Translations under genes and position numbers: made by a program
Source of the DNA: Treponema primitia ZAS-1
GTDB taxonomy: Bacteria; Spirochaetota; Spirochaetia; Treponematales; Breznakiellaceae
Reading direction: 5' to 3'
Assembly: GCF_000297095.1 (NCBI RefSeq)
Contig: NZ_AEEA01000128.1
Location: forward strand, 12,001-76,000
DNA: 64,000 nucleotides
Shown here: positions 15,913-23,365 of the stretch, in pieces
Numbering within the stretch: position 1 is the first letter of the stretch
Layout: each line of letters opens with the position of its first letter
Notes under the pieces: model-generated
The model's input: the letters and a program-made list of their open reading frames with translations, nothing else
Told to the model about the DNA's origin: nothing
Database searches by the model: none

Positions 15913-17256
15913 CTATGGATCAAAGGAGGTTTCTACGGGGATACGCACTAAATTGACACTATGGTTACTTGGATACCGGGTTTTAAAGGCATTAAACTGG
16001 GTTTCCTCGGCGCTTTCAAATATGGCCACCCGGAAATTGCCGTACTCGTTAAAATAGGGGATAAGGATCACCACATGGAAGTACTGACGCATCCGGGGAA
16101 GCCCCCGGGGGTTATCCGCCGTAACAGGGGCGCCCATTTCGGCATTCACCGAGGCGAGGTAGATCCGGCCCGGCTCATCAATGGCCAGGGTATAGAGCAG
16201 GGGATGAATACCTTCAATATCGAAGCCCGCATCATTCAGGTAACCCGGGAAGGGACGGACCACGGGGCCCTGCCGTTCCCGGCGTATCACCGCAGAAAAA
16301 GGGGCGTCCCGGACTTCAATCTCCGCCAAATCCCCAAAGGCGGGCGCCCGAAGTACCTTCCCCGCAATAGACGCCAGGTTCCGGGTCCAGTCCAGGCCGA
16401 AGAAGGGATCCCGCAGTTCCTCGTAGGGCGCGGTAAATCCGGAACCCCGCTCCCCAAAGGGCGCCTTGAGCGGGCCTATGGGCAGCCGCTCCCCCGTAAG
16501 GGGCCTGAGTATGCCATCCACCACCCATTTGGCAAAGCCGGAGCAGTTAAGCCCCGCTTCCCCGTCCTGGGCAGCCAGATCGTCGATAAACACATAGCGG
16601 CCATTTTCGTCCAGGGCGCCATCGTCCCGGAAACTCAGTTCCGGAAGCCGTTCCCGGATACGGCTGATAAATTCCCGGACATCCCGGTAGGAACCTACCT
16701 GGGGTTCAAAGTATCGCCGGGGGAATTTGTCCTTCGCCAGATCCAGCACTTCCTCCAGGGGAAGCACAAAAAGCCGTTCCAGGGGGATAGGCAGCGGCAG
16801 GGAATTGACCACATAGGCATTGTAGATCACCACGTCCATCACGCACTTATCTTCCGAGAAGGGCCTGAACTGGACATAGGTATTGAAATCGCTCTGGGGG
16901 AAAACCCGTATCCGTACTGCGGCGCCATCGTCCCGCCGCCGGGTCAGAATCCAGGAGCCCTGGGCCCAGCCGGGAAAGGACCCGTTCATCTCCCTGGCCA
17001 GGATGATCATAAACTCATCCCCCGCCGCTTCGGCCCGTACTTCGACCCGCCCGCCCCCGGACAGGGTTTGGAGCAGCCGCCGCTTGTTCAGCACCACCGA
17101 CGGAACCTCGGTAAACCAGGAATCCTTCAGGGAAATACGCAGGGACGAATCGTCGGGTATACGCGCTATGGGTTGATCCAACGCCGATAGGGGGGCAAAA
17201 GTACCCAGGAAGGCGAGAAGAACGATTATCAGGCGCGAAAACCGGGGGATATTCAT
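15913..17256 (-). CDS. Exported protein, possibly divergent NlpC/P60-like
   Basis: A 447-residue secreted protein with a signal peptide (MNIPRFSRLIIVLLAFLGTF, cleavage near APLSALD). I start it at ATG 17256, with GAAGTGG upstream, rather than at an in-frame TTG 21 nt earlier. No family is clearly recognised. Around residue 240 it has the phrase GLNCSGFAKWVVDG, like the catalytic Cys loop of NlpC/P60 cell-wall peptidases (D/N-C-S-G-F), and near the C-terminus YFHVVILIPYF, which could supply the His. If so it would act on peptidoglycan or a lipoprotein in the periplasm; this is inference only. It heads the cluster with the HAD and SpiroCoCo genes. Confidence 0.55.
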   Translation of the reverse strand: MNIPRFSRLIIVLLAFLGTFAPLSALDQPIARIPDDSSLRISLKDSWFTEVPSVVLNKRRLLQTLSGGGRVEVRAEAAGDEFMIILAREMNGSFPGWAQGSWILTRRRDDGAAVRIRVFPQSDFNTYVQFRPFSEDKCVMDVVIYNAYVVNSLPLPIPLERLFVLPLEEVLDLAKDKFPRRYFEPQVGSYRDVREFISRIRERLPELSFRDDGALDENGRYVFIDDLAAQDGEAGLNCSGFAKWVVDGILRPLTGERLPIGPLKAPFGERGSGFTAPYEELRDPFFGLDWTRNLASIAGKVLRAPAFGDLAEIEVRDAPFSAVIRRERQGPVVRPFPGYLNDAGFDIEGIHPLLYTLAIDEPGRIYLASVNAEMGAPVTADNPRGLPRMRQYFHVVILIPYFNEYGNFRVAIFESAEETQFNAFKTRYPSNHSVNLVRIPVETSFDP

Positions 17257-17339
17257 TTCCACTTCTAGTATCGGCAAAAAAAGATAAATATGGAAGTACA
17301 GCCATTTAATGAAAAAGAATTAAATATGCCTAAAAACAC

Positions 17340-17374
17340 TTGATGGTACATATCATTCTGTGATATTGTATGTA
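17340..17374 (+). promoter_or_regulatory. vapBC promoter and putative operator
   Basis: TTGATG at 17340-17345 and, 18 nt later, TATTGT at 17364-17369 preceded by TGA (extended -10). The spacer contains the inverted repeat TATCA-N5-TGATA at 17351-17365 within a longer TACATA...TATGTA dyad, a likely VapB binding site. Confidence 0.5.
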
Positions 17375-17387
17375 TTAGAGGGTACTT

Positions 17388-17579
17388 ATGAGAACCACAT
17401 TGGAGTTACCTGACACATTGGTCAGAGAGGCCATGGAACGAACCAATATTTCCACTAAAACGGAAGTCATTAAAACGGCTTTGGAAAATTTAATCCAAAG
17501 GGAGAAAGTTAAAGAATTGGCAGACTATTTTGGAAAAATTGATCTTGGAATAGATATTGAGGAAATGAGAAAACGGTGA
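17388..17579 (+). CDS. vapB: VapB-type antitoxin
   Basis: A 63-residue ribbon-helix-helix antitoxin. The start MRTTLELPDTLVREAMERTN, then STKTEVIKTALENLI, is the MetJ/Arc-like DNA-binding fold (VapB 'type II antitoxin of VapC' group), and the acidic tail (FGKIDLGIDIEEMRKR) is the toxin-binding segment. GAGGG lies 8 nt upstream of the ATG. It overlaps the toxin start by 4 nt. It probably represses the promoter at 17340-17369 through the dyad there. Confidence 0.85.
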   Translation: MRTTLELPDTLVREAMERTNISTKTEVIKTALENLIQREKVKELADYFGKIDLGIDIEEMRKR

Positions 17580-17971
17580 AAAGTATATTAATAGATTCAT
17601 CGGCATGGATAGAATATTTTAGGGGGAATGAAAAATACCGGTACATTAAAAACTTAATATACAGCAACATTACCTGTACCAATGATTTAATATTAACAGA
17701 ATTACTACCATCAATAATTCATAGAAAAGAAAAAATTTTGGAAGAATTATTGAACAGTTTAACAAAATATAAAATGGAGATAAATTGGAAGGAATTGCAG
17801 GAAATTCAAACAATGAATTATAAACATGGATGTAATAATATAGGAATAACCGATTTAATGATCGCTCAAAATTGCATACAAAATGACCTGAAAATAATTG
17901 CACAGGATAAACATTTTTCAGAAATGGCGGAATACATACCTCTAAGAATATATGAACAAGATAAGGTATAA
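17576..17971 (+). CDS. vapC: VapC-type PIN-domain ribonuclease toxin
   Basis: A 131-residue PIN-domain RNase. Acidic residues expected for Mg-dependent catalysis are visible: Asp7 in ILIDSSAWIEYF, Glu in DLILTELLPS, Asp in GITDLMIAQNC and Asp in KIIAQDKHFSEMAEY. The start is GTG inside the antitoxin stop (GTGA), so translation is coupled. The pair is AT-rich against its surroundings, as expected for a mobile module. VapC toxins commonly cut tRNA or rRNA; the target here is unknown. Confidence 0.88.
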   Translation: MKSILIDSSAWIEYFRGNEKYRYIKNLIYSNITCTNDLILTELLPSIIHRKEKILEELLNSLTKYKMEINWKELQEIQTMNYKHGCNNIGITDLMIAQNCIQNDLKIIAQDKHFSEMAEYIPLRIYEQDKV

Positions 17972-17984
17972 AAAGAAAGGGGGG

Positions 17985-19025
17985 ATGAAAATGCAATATC
18001 GGGAAGACAAAGTTTCTGGGAATAAATTGTCAATATTGGGACTTGGATGTATGCGGTTTTCACGGAATATGGCTGAAACAGAACGCATGATTTTATCGGC
18101 GATTGATGGCGGCGTGAATTATTTTGACACCGCCTATATATACCCAAACAGTGAAGAAACATTGGGAACTATCCTGGGGAAGCACAAAAAACGCAGCTCC
18201 GTTTTTATCGCTACAAAATTACCGTTAATTATATGCAAAGGCCCCGATGATTTTGACAAATACTTTAATAAAGAACTTGAGCGTCTTCAAACTGATTATA
18301 TAGACTATTATTTAATGCACATGATAACCGACGCTGCCCAATGGGAAACATTTCGCGAATGGGGAATAGAACAATGGATAGCTGAAAAGAAACAGGCAGG
18401 AAAAATACGGCAAACGGGGTTCTCTTTTCATGGTATCGCCGGGGAATTTTTAAAAATACTCGATGCCTATACATGGGATTTTTGTCAAATACAATATAAT
18501 TATTCTAATGAAAATTATCAGGCCGGTAAAACAGGATTAAAAGCAGCTGCCGCAAAGGGAATACCGGTTATAATTATGGAACCCCTTCTTGGGGGGAAAC
18601 TTGCCACGGGATTGCCAAAAGAAGCAGCCAGCTTGTTTTCTAAAACCGATCCCTCTTCTTCTGCGGCAGCATGGGGTTTCCGCTGGCTGTGGAACCAGCC
18701 GGAAGTAACCTGTGTATTAAGCGGTATGAATACTACTGCCCAAATGGAAGAAAACATCCATTCTGCTGAGAGCGCCCGTTCTTTAACCGATGCGGAATTA
18801 ACGGTTTATACAGAAGTGATTGCCCTATTCAACAGGGCATATAAAATAAATTGCACGGGATGCAATTATTGTGTGCCCTGTCCAAAGGGGATAAATATTC
18901 CCGGTTGTTTTGCCGCCTATAATACAAGTTTTGCGCAAAATTTTACAATTGGGATGCAGCAATATCTTACCAGCACGGCGACGCTGAGTAAAAAGCCCTA
19001 CAGCCCAAGGCTTTGTATTGAATGA
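17985..19025 (+). CDS. Aldo/keto reductase with ferredoxin-like iron-sulphur site (frameshifted)
   Basis: NADPH-dependent oxidoreductase of the aldo/keto reductase family fused to a C-terminal 4Fe-4S region. Catalytic tetrad positions are visible: FDTAYIYPNSEE (Asp and Tyr), the Lys in FIATKLPL, and HMITDAAQWE in place of the usual His. A first cluster motif CTGCNYCVPCPKG is present near residue 295. ATG 17985 follows AAAGGGGGG and is preferred over an upstream start inside vapC. The frame ends at TGA 19023-19025 exactly where the second Cys motif should begin. Dropping one base there restores CIECGKCESHCPQHLPIRK and continues to 19152. The present product is thus probably truncated by about 40 residues. 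It may be a true pseudogene, a base-calling error, or a shifted site. Confidence 0.8.
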   Translation: MKMQYREDKVSGNKLSILGLGCMRFSRNMAETERMILSAIDGGVNYFDTAYIYPNSEETLGTILGKHKKRSSVFIATKLPLIICKGPDDFDKYFNKELERLQTDYIDYYLMHMITDAAQWETFREWGIEQWIAEKKQAGKIRQTGFSFHGIAGEFLKILDAYTWDFCQIQYNYSNENYQAGKTGLKAAAAKGIPVIIMEPLLGGKLATGLPKEAASLFSKTDPSSSAAAWGFRWLWNQPEVTCVLSGMNTTAQMEENIHSAESARSLTDAELTVYTEVIALFNRAYKINCTGCNYCVPCPKGINIPGCFAAYNTSFAQNFTIGMQQYLTSTATLSKKPYSPRLCIE

Positions 19026-19152
19026 CGGTAAATGCGAAAGTCATTGTCCGCAGCATCTGCCAATCCGCAAAACACTTAAAAAAGTAGCAAGCCGTATGGA
19101 ACCATTACCCCTTCGTTTAGTTTTTTCTATTGCCCGGCGCTTTTTTCAATAG
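19026..19152 (+). pseudogene. Out-of-frame C-terminal tail of the aldo/keto reductase
   Basis: In the frame obtained by skipping A19025, codons read GKCESHCPQHLPIRKTLKKV and on to a TAG at 19150-19152. Cys-x2-Cys-x3-Cys-Pro spacing is the second half of the bacterial ferredoxin-type motif normal for this reductase family. No separate start is present. Confidence 0.72.
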
Positions 19153-19153
19153 A

Positions 19154-19570
19154 CTACTCCGGTCCCGGCCGCTGTCGGTCCTGCTTTTTCTGCCCGTGGT
19201 GATGCTTGGTCTGAAGCCGTTGTTCCCGACTGGCCCGGGTAGGCTTTGTGGGCCGCCGGTGTTTGGGGAGCCGGGCCGCAGCGCAAACCAGGGCTTCCAG
19301 CCGGGCAAGGCCCCGCTCCAGGTTGGTCCGCTGGGACCGCTCCTCGCTGGACAGGATAACTATTTCGTCTTCCCCGGTAATCCGGGAGGCCAGGATAAGC
19401 CGGACCCTGGACAGCTCCGCCTCACTCAGCCCCGCCAGATCCCCCAGCCGCAGATGCAGGGTTACCTTGGTGTTGACCTTGTTGACGTTCTGCCCGCCGG
19501 GACCGCCGGAGCGGGAAAAGCTGGGCTGAGCAGCGAGGCGGATAGATTGGCGGAGGAGAAACTGGTCCAT
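19154..19570 (-). CDS. arfB: ArfB-type peptidyl-tRNA hydrolase (ribosome rescue)
   Basis: A 138-residue release-factor-like protein that frees ribosomes stalled on truncated mRNA. It has the catalytic GGQ in GGPGGQNVNKVNTKVTL and, after a short domain, the basic tail that enters the empty mRNA channel (KPTRASREQRLQTKHHHGQK, rich in Lys/Arg/Gln). The start MDQFLLRQSIRLAAQ fits family alignments. There is no Shine-Dalgarno sequence; instead TGC-TACCAT (extended -10) ends 6 nt before the ATG, suggesting a leaderless message, which would suit a rescue factor. It is convergent with the aldo/keto reductase, whose restored frame would end 2 nt away. Confidence 0.88.
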   Translation of the reverse strand: MDQFLLRQSIRLAAQPSFSRSGGPGGQNVNKVNTKVTLHLRLGDLAGLSEAELSRVRLILASRITGEDEIVILSSEERSQRTNLERGLARLEALVCAAARLPKHRRPTKPTRASREQRLQTKHHHGQKKQDRQRPGPE

Positions 19571-19576
19571 GGGGGG

Positions 19577-19585
19577 ATGGTAGCA
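19577..19585 (-). promoter_or_regulatory. Extended -10 element before arfB
   Basis: On the minus strand TGC followed by TACCAT; the -10 box ends 6 nt upstream of ATG 19570. The -35 region (TGGCGT at the 17-nt spacing) is poor, which an extended -10 promoter can tolerate. Confidence 0.4.
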
Positions 19586-19629
19586 TAAAGGAGGGGGTGA
19601 CGCCAGACTCAGCGCACGTACGACAATAA

Positions 19630-19660
19630 TTGACATCGAAACTACAATGTATTACATTGT
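19630..19660 (+). promoter_or_regulatory. Promoter and palindromic operator of the RelB/RelE-type module
   Basis: TTGACA at 19630-19635, 17-nt spacer, TACATT at 19653-19658. A perfect 8-1-8 palindrome, ACAATGTA-T-TACATTGT (19644-19660), covers the -10 box and is a strong candidate for antitoxin binding. Confidence 0.7.
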
Positions 19661-19677
19661 ATAACAAGGAGAAAATC

Positions 19678-19926
19678 ATGGCGGATGTGATGGTATCGGT
19701 CCGGTTTTCCGAGGAAGAAGGACGGAAGCTCAATGAAATTGCCACCCTGACCAAACGGTCCCGATCGTTCTTTATCAAACAGGCGGTAAAGGAGAAATTA
19801 GAAGATTTGGAGACCTATTATCTTGGGGAAGCGGCATTACAGGAATGGGTTGCGGAAGGCAAAGAGGAATATTCCATCGAGGATCTGGATAAAATGATCG
19901 AAAACGGATTCCTAAAGGATGTTTAG
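19678..19926 (+). CDS. RelB-type ribbon-helix-helix antitoxin
   Basis: An 82-residue antitoxin. The N-terminal MADVMVSVRFSEEEGRKLNE, then IATLTKRSRSFFIKQAVKEKL, is a ribbon-helix-helix DNA-binding fold; the C-terminus (WVAEGKEEYSIEDLDKMIEN) is the acidic toxin-wrapping helix. AAGGAG lies 7 nt before ATG 19678. It overlaps the toxin start by 8 nt. Autoregulation through the palindrome at 19644-19660 is likely. Confidence 0.82.
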   Translation: MADVMVSVRFSEEEGRKLNEIATLTKRSRSFFIKQAVKEKLEDLETYYLGEAALQEWVAEGKEEYSIEDLDKMIENGFLKDV

Positions 19927-20239
19927 AATCACCTTGGCCCCGAGGGCCATAAAGAACCTGTCAAAACTTGAAAAACCGATTCAGTGTGCCATTCGGGATT
20001 ACCTTAAAAAGATTGAGTCCTTGGGCACCCATGCGGAACTTTATGCTGCGGGAGGGGAAGAACTAAGGGGTAACTTAAAAGGACTATGGAAATTTAAGGA
20101 TAAATCTTTTAAAAATTTCAGACTTATTGGGTATTGGAAAGAAGAAAAGTGGATTTTGTTACTGTGCATAGAAAATAGAAATGAGGTATATCAAAACAAA
20201 GACGATCTGGCTAAGAAAATCCGAAAACAGGGACAATAA
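19919..20239 (+). CDS. RelE/ParE-type toxin
   Basis: A 106-residue member of the RelE/ParE superfamily: start FRITLAPRAIKNLSKLEKPI, middle LRGNLKGLWKFKDKSFKNFR, then LIGYWKEEKWILLLCIENRNEVY, a typical strand pattern with basic residues where RelE contacts the A-site mRNA. The C-terminal helix is KDDLAKKIRK. Whether it cuts mRNA (RelE) or targets gyrase (ParE) cannot be told. It is convergent with the unrecognised pair at 20268-21012. Confidence 0.82.
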   Translation: MFRITLAPRAIKNLSKLEKPIQCAIRDYLKKIESLGTHAELYAAGGEELRGNLKGLWKFKDKSFKNFRLIGYWKEEKWILLLCIENRNEVYQNKDDLAKKIRKQGQ

Positions 20240-20267
20240 CGGTTATTTGGTGTAGGTTGCAGACGTT

Positions 20268-20672
20268 CTACTTAAAGTCAGAAACAGAAACCTGTTCTAT
20301 AATGCTTCTCCTCAACAATTCTGTAACCGCTGTATGAGCGCCATAAAGCCCGAACAGGCCGGTATGGGAACCAGCCGCATCACGCTCAAAATAGATCTCC
20401 CCGGAACACAGTGATTGTATAACATTTATTACAGAACCGCAGTTTAATTTAGCGAGTTTTCCGTTTAGGGAGGGAACAAAACACCGCCTCGCCAATGCCG
20501 AAATGATATTACCATATTGATTCTCAGCATAATACTCAAAATGATCGCCTGATAGCGATCTTTCATCCTGCTCTACCCGTAGTCGGAAGGCTAAATTCAG
20601 TACCCGCCCGTCTTCGGCGCACTGGCTGGGTTTGCAGTACCGCACAAAATGGTCACTAGGCGCTAAGCGCAT
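20268..20672 (-). CDS. Unrecognised 134-residue protein, second of a coupled pair
   Basis: The start MRLAPSDHFVRYCKPSQCAE, then DGRVLNLAFRLR, resembles a widespread but, to my knowledge, uncharacterised group of small proteins starting 'LP-x-D-H-x-V-R-Y-x-K-P-S'. The middle has LSGDHFEYYAENQYGNIISA and the end a short helical tail. No enzymatic motif, signal peptide or membrane segment is seen. Its start lies 17 nt inside the upstream gene at 20656-21012, so the two are translationally coupled and probably act together. The coupled, small, adjacent layout, next to two toxin-antitoxin modules, allows a toxin-antitoxin or effector-immunity reading, but nothing in the sequence proves it. Confidence 0.5.
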   Translation of the reverse strand: MRLAPSDHFVRYCKPSQCAEDGRVLNLAFRLRVEQDERSLSGDHFEYYAENQYGNIISALARRCFVPSLNGKLAKLNCGSVINVIQSLCSGEIYFERDAAGSHTGLFGLYGAHTAVTELLRRSIIEQVSVSDFK

Positions 20673-21012
20673 GATTGTGGGTCAACTCTAAAAGCAATTC
20701 GTTGTTGTTGTTTTCTTTTAAATTCTGAAGTGTCGTTGAAATGGTAAAGACCGTAGCATTTTTCTTGAGGCCCTCAAACAGGATTTTATCCGCCGAAAAC
20801 GGAATAATTGAAATGACGGTGTAATCATCGTAATTATGCCATTCCGCTATGGCCCGCCCTGAATCATCAACGCCGATGTCCGGGGTCTTATCAAATTTCA
20901 GATGTTCAAAGACCTCCGAAAGGACACTTTTCGTTGTCTCAAACAACTCTTTATCCTGATCCTCTTCCAGAACACCAGCTAAATAAGCAAATCTTTTATC
21001 AAAAGCACTCAT
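20656..21012 (-). CDS. Unrecognised 118-residue protein, first of a coupled pair
   Basis: Start MSAFDKRFAYLAGVLEEDQD with AGAAGG upstream; an in-frame extension to 21132 lacks a ribosome-binding site and was not used. The protein is acidic and mixed alpha/beta: a helix to about residue 40, then IAEWHNYDDYTVISIIPFSA and ATVFTISTTLQNLKENNNNE. It has no motif I can assign. It overlaps the following gene by 17 nt. A roughly 80-nt gap separates it from the membrane protein gene at 21092, which is on the same strand. Confidence 0.5.
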   Translation of the reverse strand: MSAFDKRFAYLAGVLEEDQDKELFETTKSVLSEVFEHLKFDKTPDIGVDDSGRAIAEWHNYDDYTVISIIPFSADKILFEGLKKNATVFTISTTLQNLKENNNNELLLELTHNHALSA

Positions 21013-21091
21013 GCTCAAACCTTCTCTATTAAAAATACTCCAAAATAAGGCGGGTGTAAAGTACATTGTATATTGAGGGGATCTGCTGTGC

Positions 21092-21793
21092 TCATAACCC
21101 CTTGGGGGCGCCCAGGATTTCCGCCCAAACAATTCCCTGCTGCAAAGGCGGCAGGGAACGGATGCGGCTTAGCGCGCCGCTTTTCCGGGGGCTCTCGCCG
21201 GAAGTACCGCTACCACCGGTAACGGCTTCGGGAGCGCTGGGTGTCGGGGCAGTAACGTCAGATGCCGCTGGTTCCGCCTCCGGCTGGGATGGAGACTGAA
21301 GCCATGCCGGGATCTCTCCGGATACCGATACGGCGGAAGTTACCGACAGGGATGTAAATATCGACGCAGCGTTTGTGTCCATAGGAAGCTTCGCTGAAAG
21401 CGCCTCTGGAGGCGCCGCAGAAAGTTTCGCTGAAAGTTCCCCGGGCTTGGGCGATGCAGCCGGGGCGGGTTTTGGGGTCTCATCGTCTACCGATAAGCTC
21501 CAGGCGGAAAACTCCTCGCCATCATTATCGTTGTCCGCCTGCGGCGCTTGCCGGACTTTTTGTTCCGCCCCTTCTACGGTAACGGAGCTGGCGGGATCCC
21601 GGTATTCATCTTCCCAGGGATGAAAACCACGGTCGGTTTTTTGCGGGGAAGCGGTCCGGAACGTGGAAACCGGAGGATGCCCCGCCGGGGTTTGGTCACG
21701 GCTCCGGGCTCGGCGCCGAACCATCGCTATTATCCGGGTTCCGGCAACAACGATAAGAATAAGGATGGGTAGGAAGGATTCAAAATTTTCCAC
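21092..21793 (-). CDS. Membrane-anchored low-complexity protein next to FloA
   Basis: A 233-residue protein with one N-terminal membrane helix (ESFLPILILIVVAGTRIIAMV) and an RRRARSR stop-transfer, then about 200 residues of acidic, Pro/Ala/Ser-rich disordered sequence. No domain is recognised. It begins 3 nt after floA on the same strand. In many bacteria floA is paired with a membrane NfeD-type protein; this gene takes that place but lacks an NfeD OB-fold domain. It may be a lineage-specific partner that tethers something to FloA assemblies; this is inference from context only. Confidence 0.55.
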   Translation of the reverse strand: MENFESFLPILILIVVAGTRIIAMVRRRARSRDQTPAGHPPVSTFRTASPQKTDRGFHPWEDEYRDPASSVTVEGAEQKVRQAPQADNDNDGEEFSAWSLSVDDETPKPAPAASPKPGELSAKLSAAPPEALSAKLPMDTNAASIFTSLSVTSAVSVSGEIPAWLQSPSQPEAEPAASDVTAPTPSAPEAVTGGSGTSGESPRKSGALSRIRSLPPLQQGIVWAEILGAPKGL

Positions 21794-21796
21794 GCA

Positions 21797-22783
21797 CTAC
21801 TTCTCGCCGGAAGCGGAGCCTATGGAAGATCGCATATCCGTATCGGCCTGGACATTCTTGAGCCGGTAATAGTCCATGACGCCCAGATGGCCCTGCTTAA
21901 AGGCTTCGGCAATGGCCAGGGGGATCTCCGCTTCCGCAAGGACTACCTTGGCGCGGTTTTCCTGGACCAGGGCGATCATTTCCTGCTCCCGGGCCTGGGC
22001 TGCGGCGCGGCGCTTTTCCGCCTCCGCCTGGAAACGGCGCTTGTCCGCTTCGGCCTGGTCGGCCTGGAGCTTGGCCCCTACGTTTTCACCAACGTCGATA
22101 TCCGCAATATCTATGGAAAGGATCTCGAAGGCGGTACCCGCATCAAGCCCCTTGTCCAGAACCCGCTTAGAAATAGTGTCGGGGTTTTCCAGCACCGTCT
22201 TGTAGGATTCGGAGGAACCGATGGTGGTAACAATACCCTCCCCTACCCGGGCGATAATGGTTTCCTCGGTGGCGCCGCCGACCAGACGTTCAAGGTTCGC
22301 CCTGACCGTTACCCGGGCTTTGACCTGGAGCTGTATGCCGTCCTTGGCCACCGCATCAATGGTATGCTTCCCCTTGCTTGTATCGGGACAGTCAATCACC
22401 TTGGGGTTAACGCTGGTCCGTACCGCTTCCAGCACATCCCGGCCCGCCAGATCGATGGCAGCCGCCCGCTGGAAAGGCAGGGGTATATTGGCTTTATTGG
22501 CCGCCACCAGGGCGCGGCTTACTTTAATAACATCCCCACGGGCAAGGAAGTGGGTCTCCAGCATATCCGAATCCACCTCTATCCCCGCCTTGGTAAGCAT
22601 GATCCGGGAATCCACAATGATCCCGGCGTTTACGTGCCGCAGCCACATGCCGACGAGCTTCCCCAGCCCCACATAGGCCCCGGAAAGGAGAGACCGGAAC
22701 CAAAGCCCGAAGAAGCGGAAAAACAAAAACAGGAACCCAAGGGCGAATAAACCGACGATAACCAAAAGAATAAGATAGGGCAT
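21797..22783 (-). CDS. floA: Flotillin-like protein FloA
   Basis: A 328-residue membrane scaffold of functional membrane microdomains. An N-terminal hydrophobic hairpin (YLILLVIVGLFALGFLFLFF) is followed by the SPFH-like UPF0365 body: LRHVNAGIIVDSRIMLTKAG, VSRALVAANKANIPLPFQRA, IARVGEGIVTTIGSSESY and VLDKGLDAGTAFEILSIDIA, and an Ala/Glu-rich coiled coil (DKRRFQAEAEKRRAAAQ). These are standard FloA landmarks at normal spacing. AAGGAGTT lies 7 nt upstream of ATG, and a TATTAT-like -10 lies further up. It is followed at once by the membrane protein gene at 21092. Confidence 0.93.
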   Translation of the reverse strand: MPYLILLVIVGLFALGFLFLFFRFFGLWFRSLLSGAYVGLGKLVGMWLRHVNAGIIVDSRIMLTKAGIEVDSDMLETHFLARGDVIKVSRALVAANKANIPLPFQRAAAIDLAGRDVLEAVRTSVNPKVIDCPDTSKGKHTIDAVAKDGIQLQVKARVTVRANLERLVGGATEETIIARVGEGIVTTIGSSESYKTVLENPDTISKRVLDKGLDAGTAFEILSIDIADIDVGENVGAKLQADQAEADKRRFQAEAEKRRAAAQAREQEMIALVQENRAKVVLAEAEIPLAIAEAFKQGHLGVMDYYRLKNVQADTDMRSSIGSASGEK

Positions 22784-22813
22784 AGGTAACTCCTTTCTTC
22801 TATAATACTACAT

Positions 22814-23365
22814 TTAGAGACCCAGGACTATACCAACAACACCGGCAGCGGCGATATAAACGACGGGATGTTTCTTCAGAAGTTTAATAAGCAGGAATAT
22901 CGCCGCAAAAAGAATACATTCCCTCCAACGGAACATTGCGGTCCAGACTTCGGCGGCGGGGTTATACAGGGAGATGGCAAGGGCCCCCAATGCGGCGGCG
23001 GAGAGGAGCCCCGCTCCGGCGGGACGGAAGCCGGAAAACAGGGAGTCCACAACCTTGCTTTCCTTAAAAGTGTTGAGGATCCGGGCAACAATGATGATAA
23101 TGATAACAGAAGGGCTTATGAGCCCAATCGACGCAATCAGGCCCCCGGGTATGCCGGCGTACTGAAACCCCGTATAAGCCGAAAGGTTTACTCCGATAGC
23201 CCCCGGCAGGGACTGGGCCACCGCCAGCATATCCCCAATATTTTCCACGCTGAGCCAATCGTACTTGTCCGCCATTTCGTAGAGAAAGGGCAGGGTCGCG
23301 TATCCCCCGCCAATTGAAAAAAGGCCTATCTTAAAAAACTGCACAAAGAGGAAAAGTAATTTCAC
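22814..23365 (-). CDS. Chromate transporter family, short-chain subunit 2
   Basis: A 183-residue integral membrane protein of the CHR family. It has the N-terminal signature FFKIGLFSIGGGYATLPFLY and an internal AVAQSLPGAIGVNLSAYTGF, then four to five hydrophobic helices. GTG 23365 overlaps the stop of the upstream subunit by 4 nt (GTGA); an in-frame extension further upstream overlaps too deeply and was dropped. Short-chain CHR proteins work as obligate heterodimers of inverted topology. Whether the ion is chromate, sulphate or something else is unknown. Confidence 0.88.
   Translation of the reverse strand: MKLLFLFVQFFKIGLFSIGGGYATLPFLYEMADKYDWLSVENIGDMLAVAQSLPGAIGVNLSAYTGFQYAGIPGGLIASIGLISPSVIIIIIVARILNTFKESKVVDSLFSGFRPAGAGLLSAAALGALAISLYNPAAEVWTAMFRWRECILFAAIFLLIKLLKKHPVVYIAAAGVVGIVLGL

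Noticed and set aside
15961..17190. 409-codon open frame on the plus strand
   Set aside because: Antisense to the exported protein gene at 15913-17256, which has a signal peptide and operon context. The plus-strand translation is Gly/Pro/Arg-rich without any domain, a usual shadow in GC-rich DNA.
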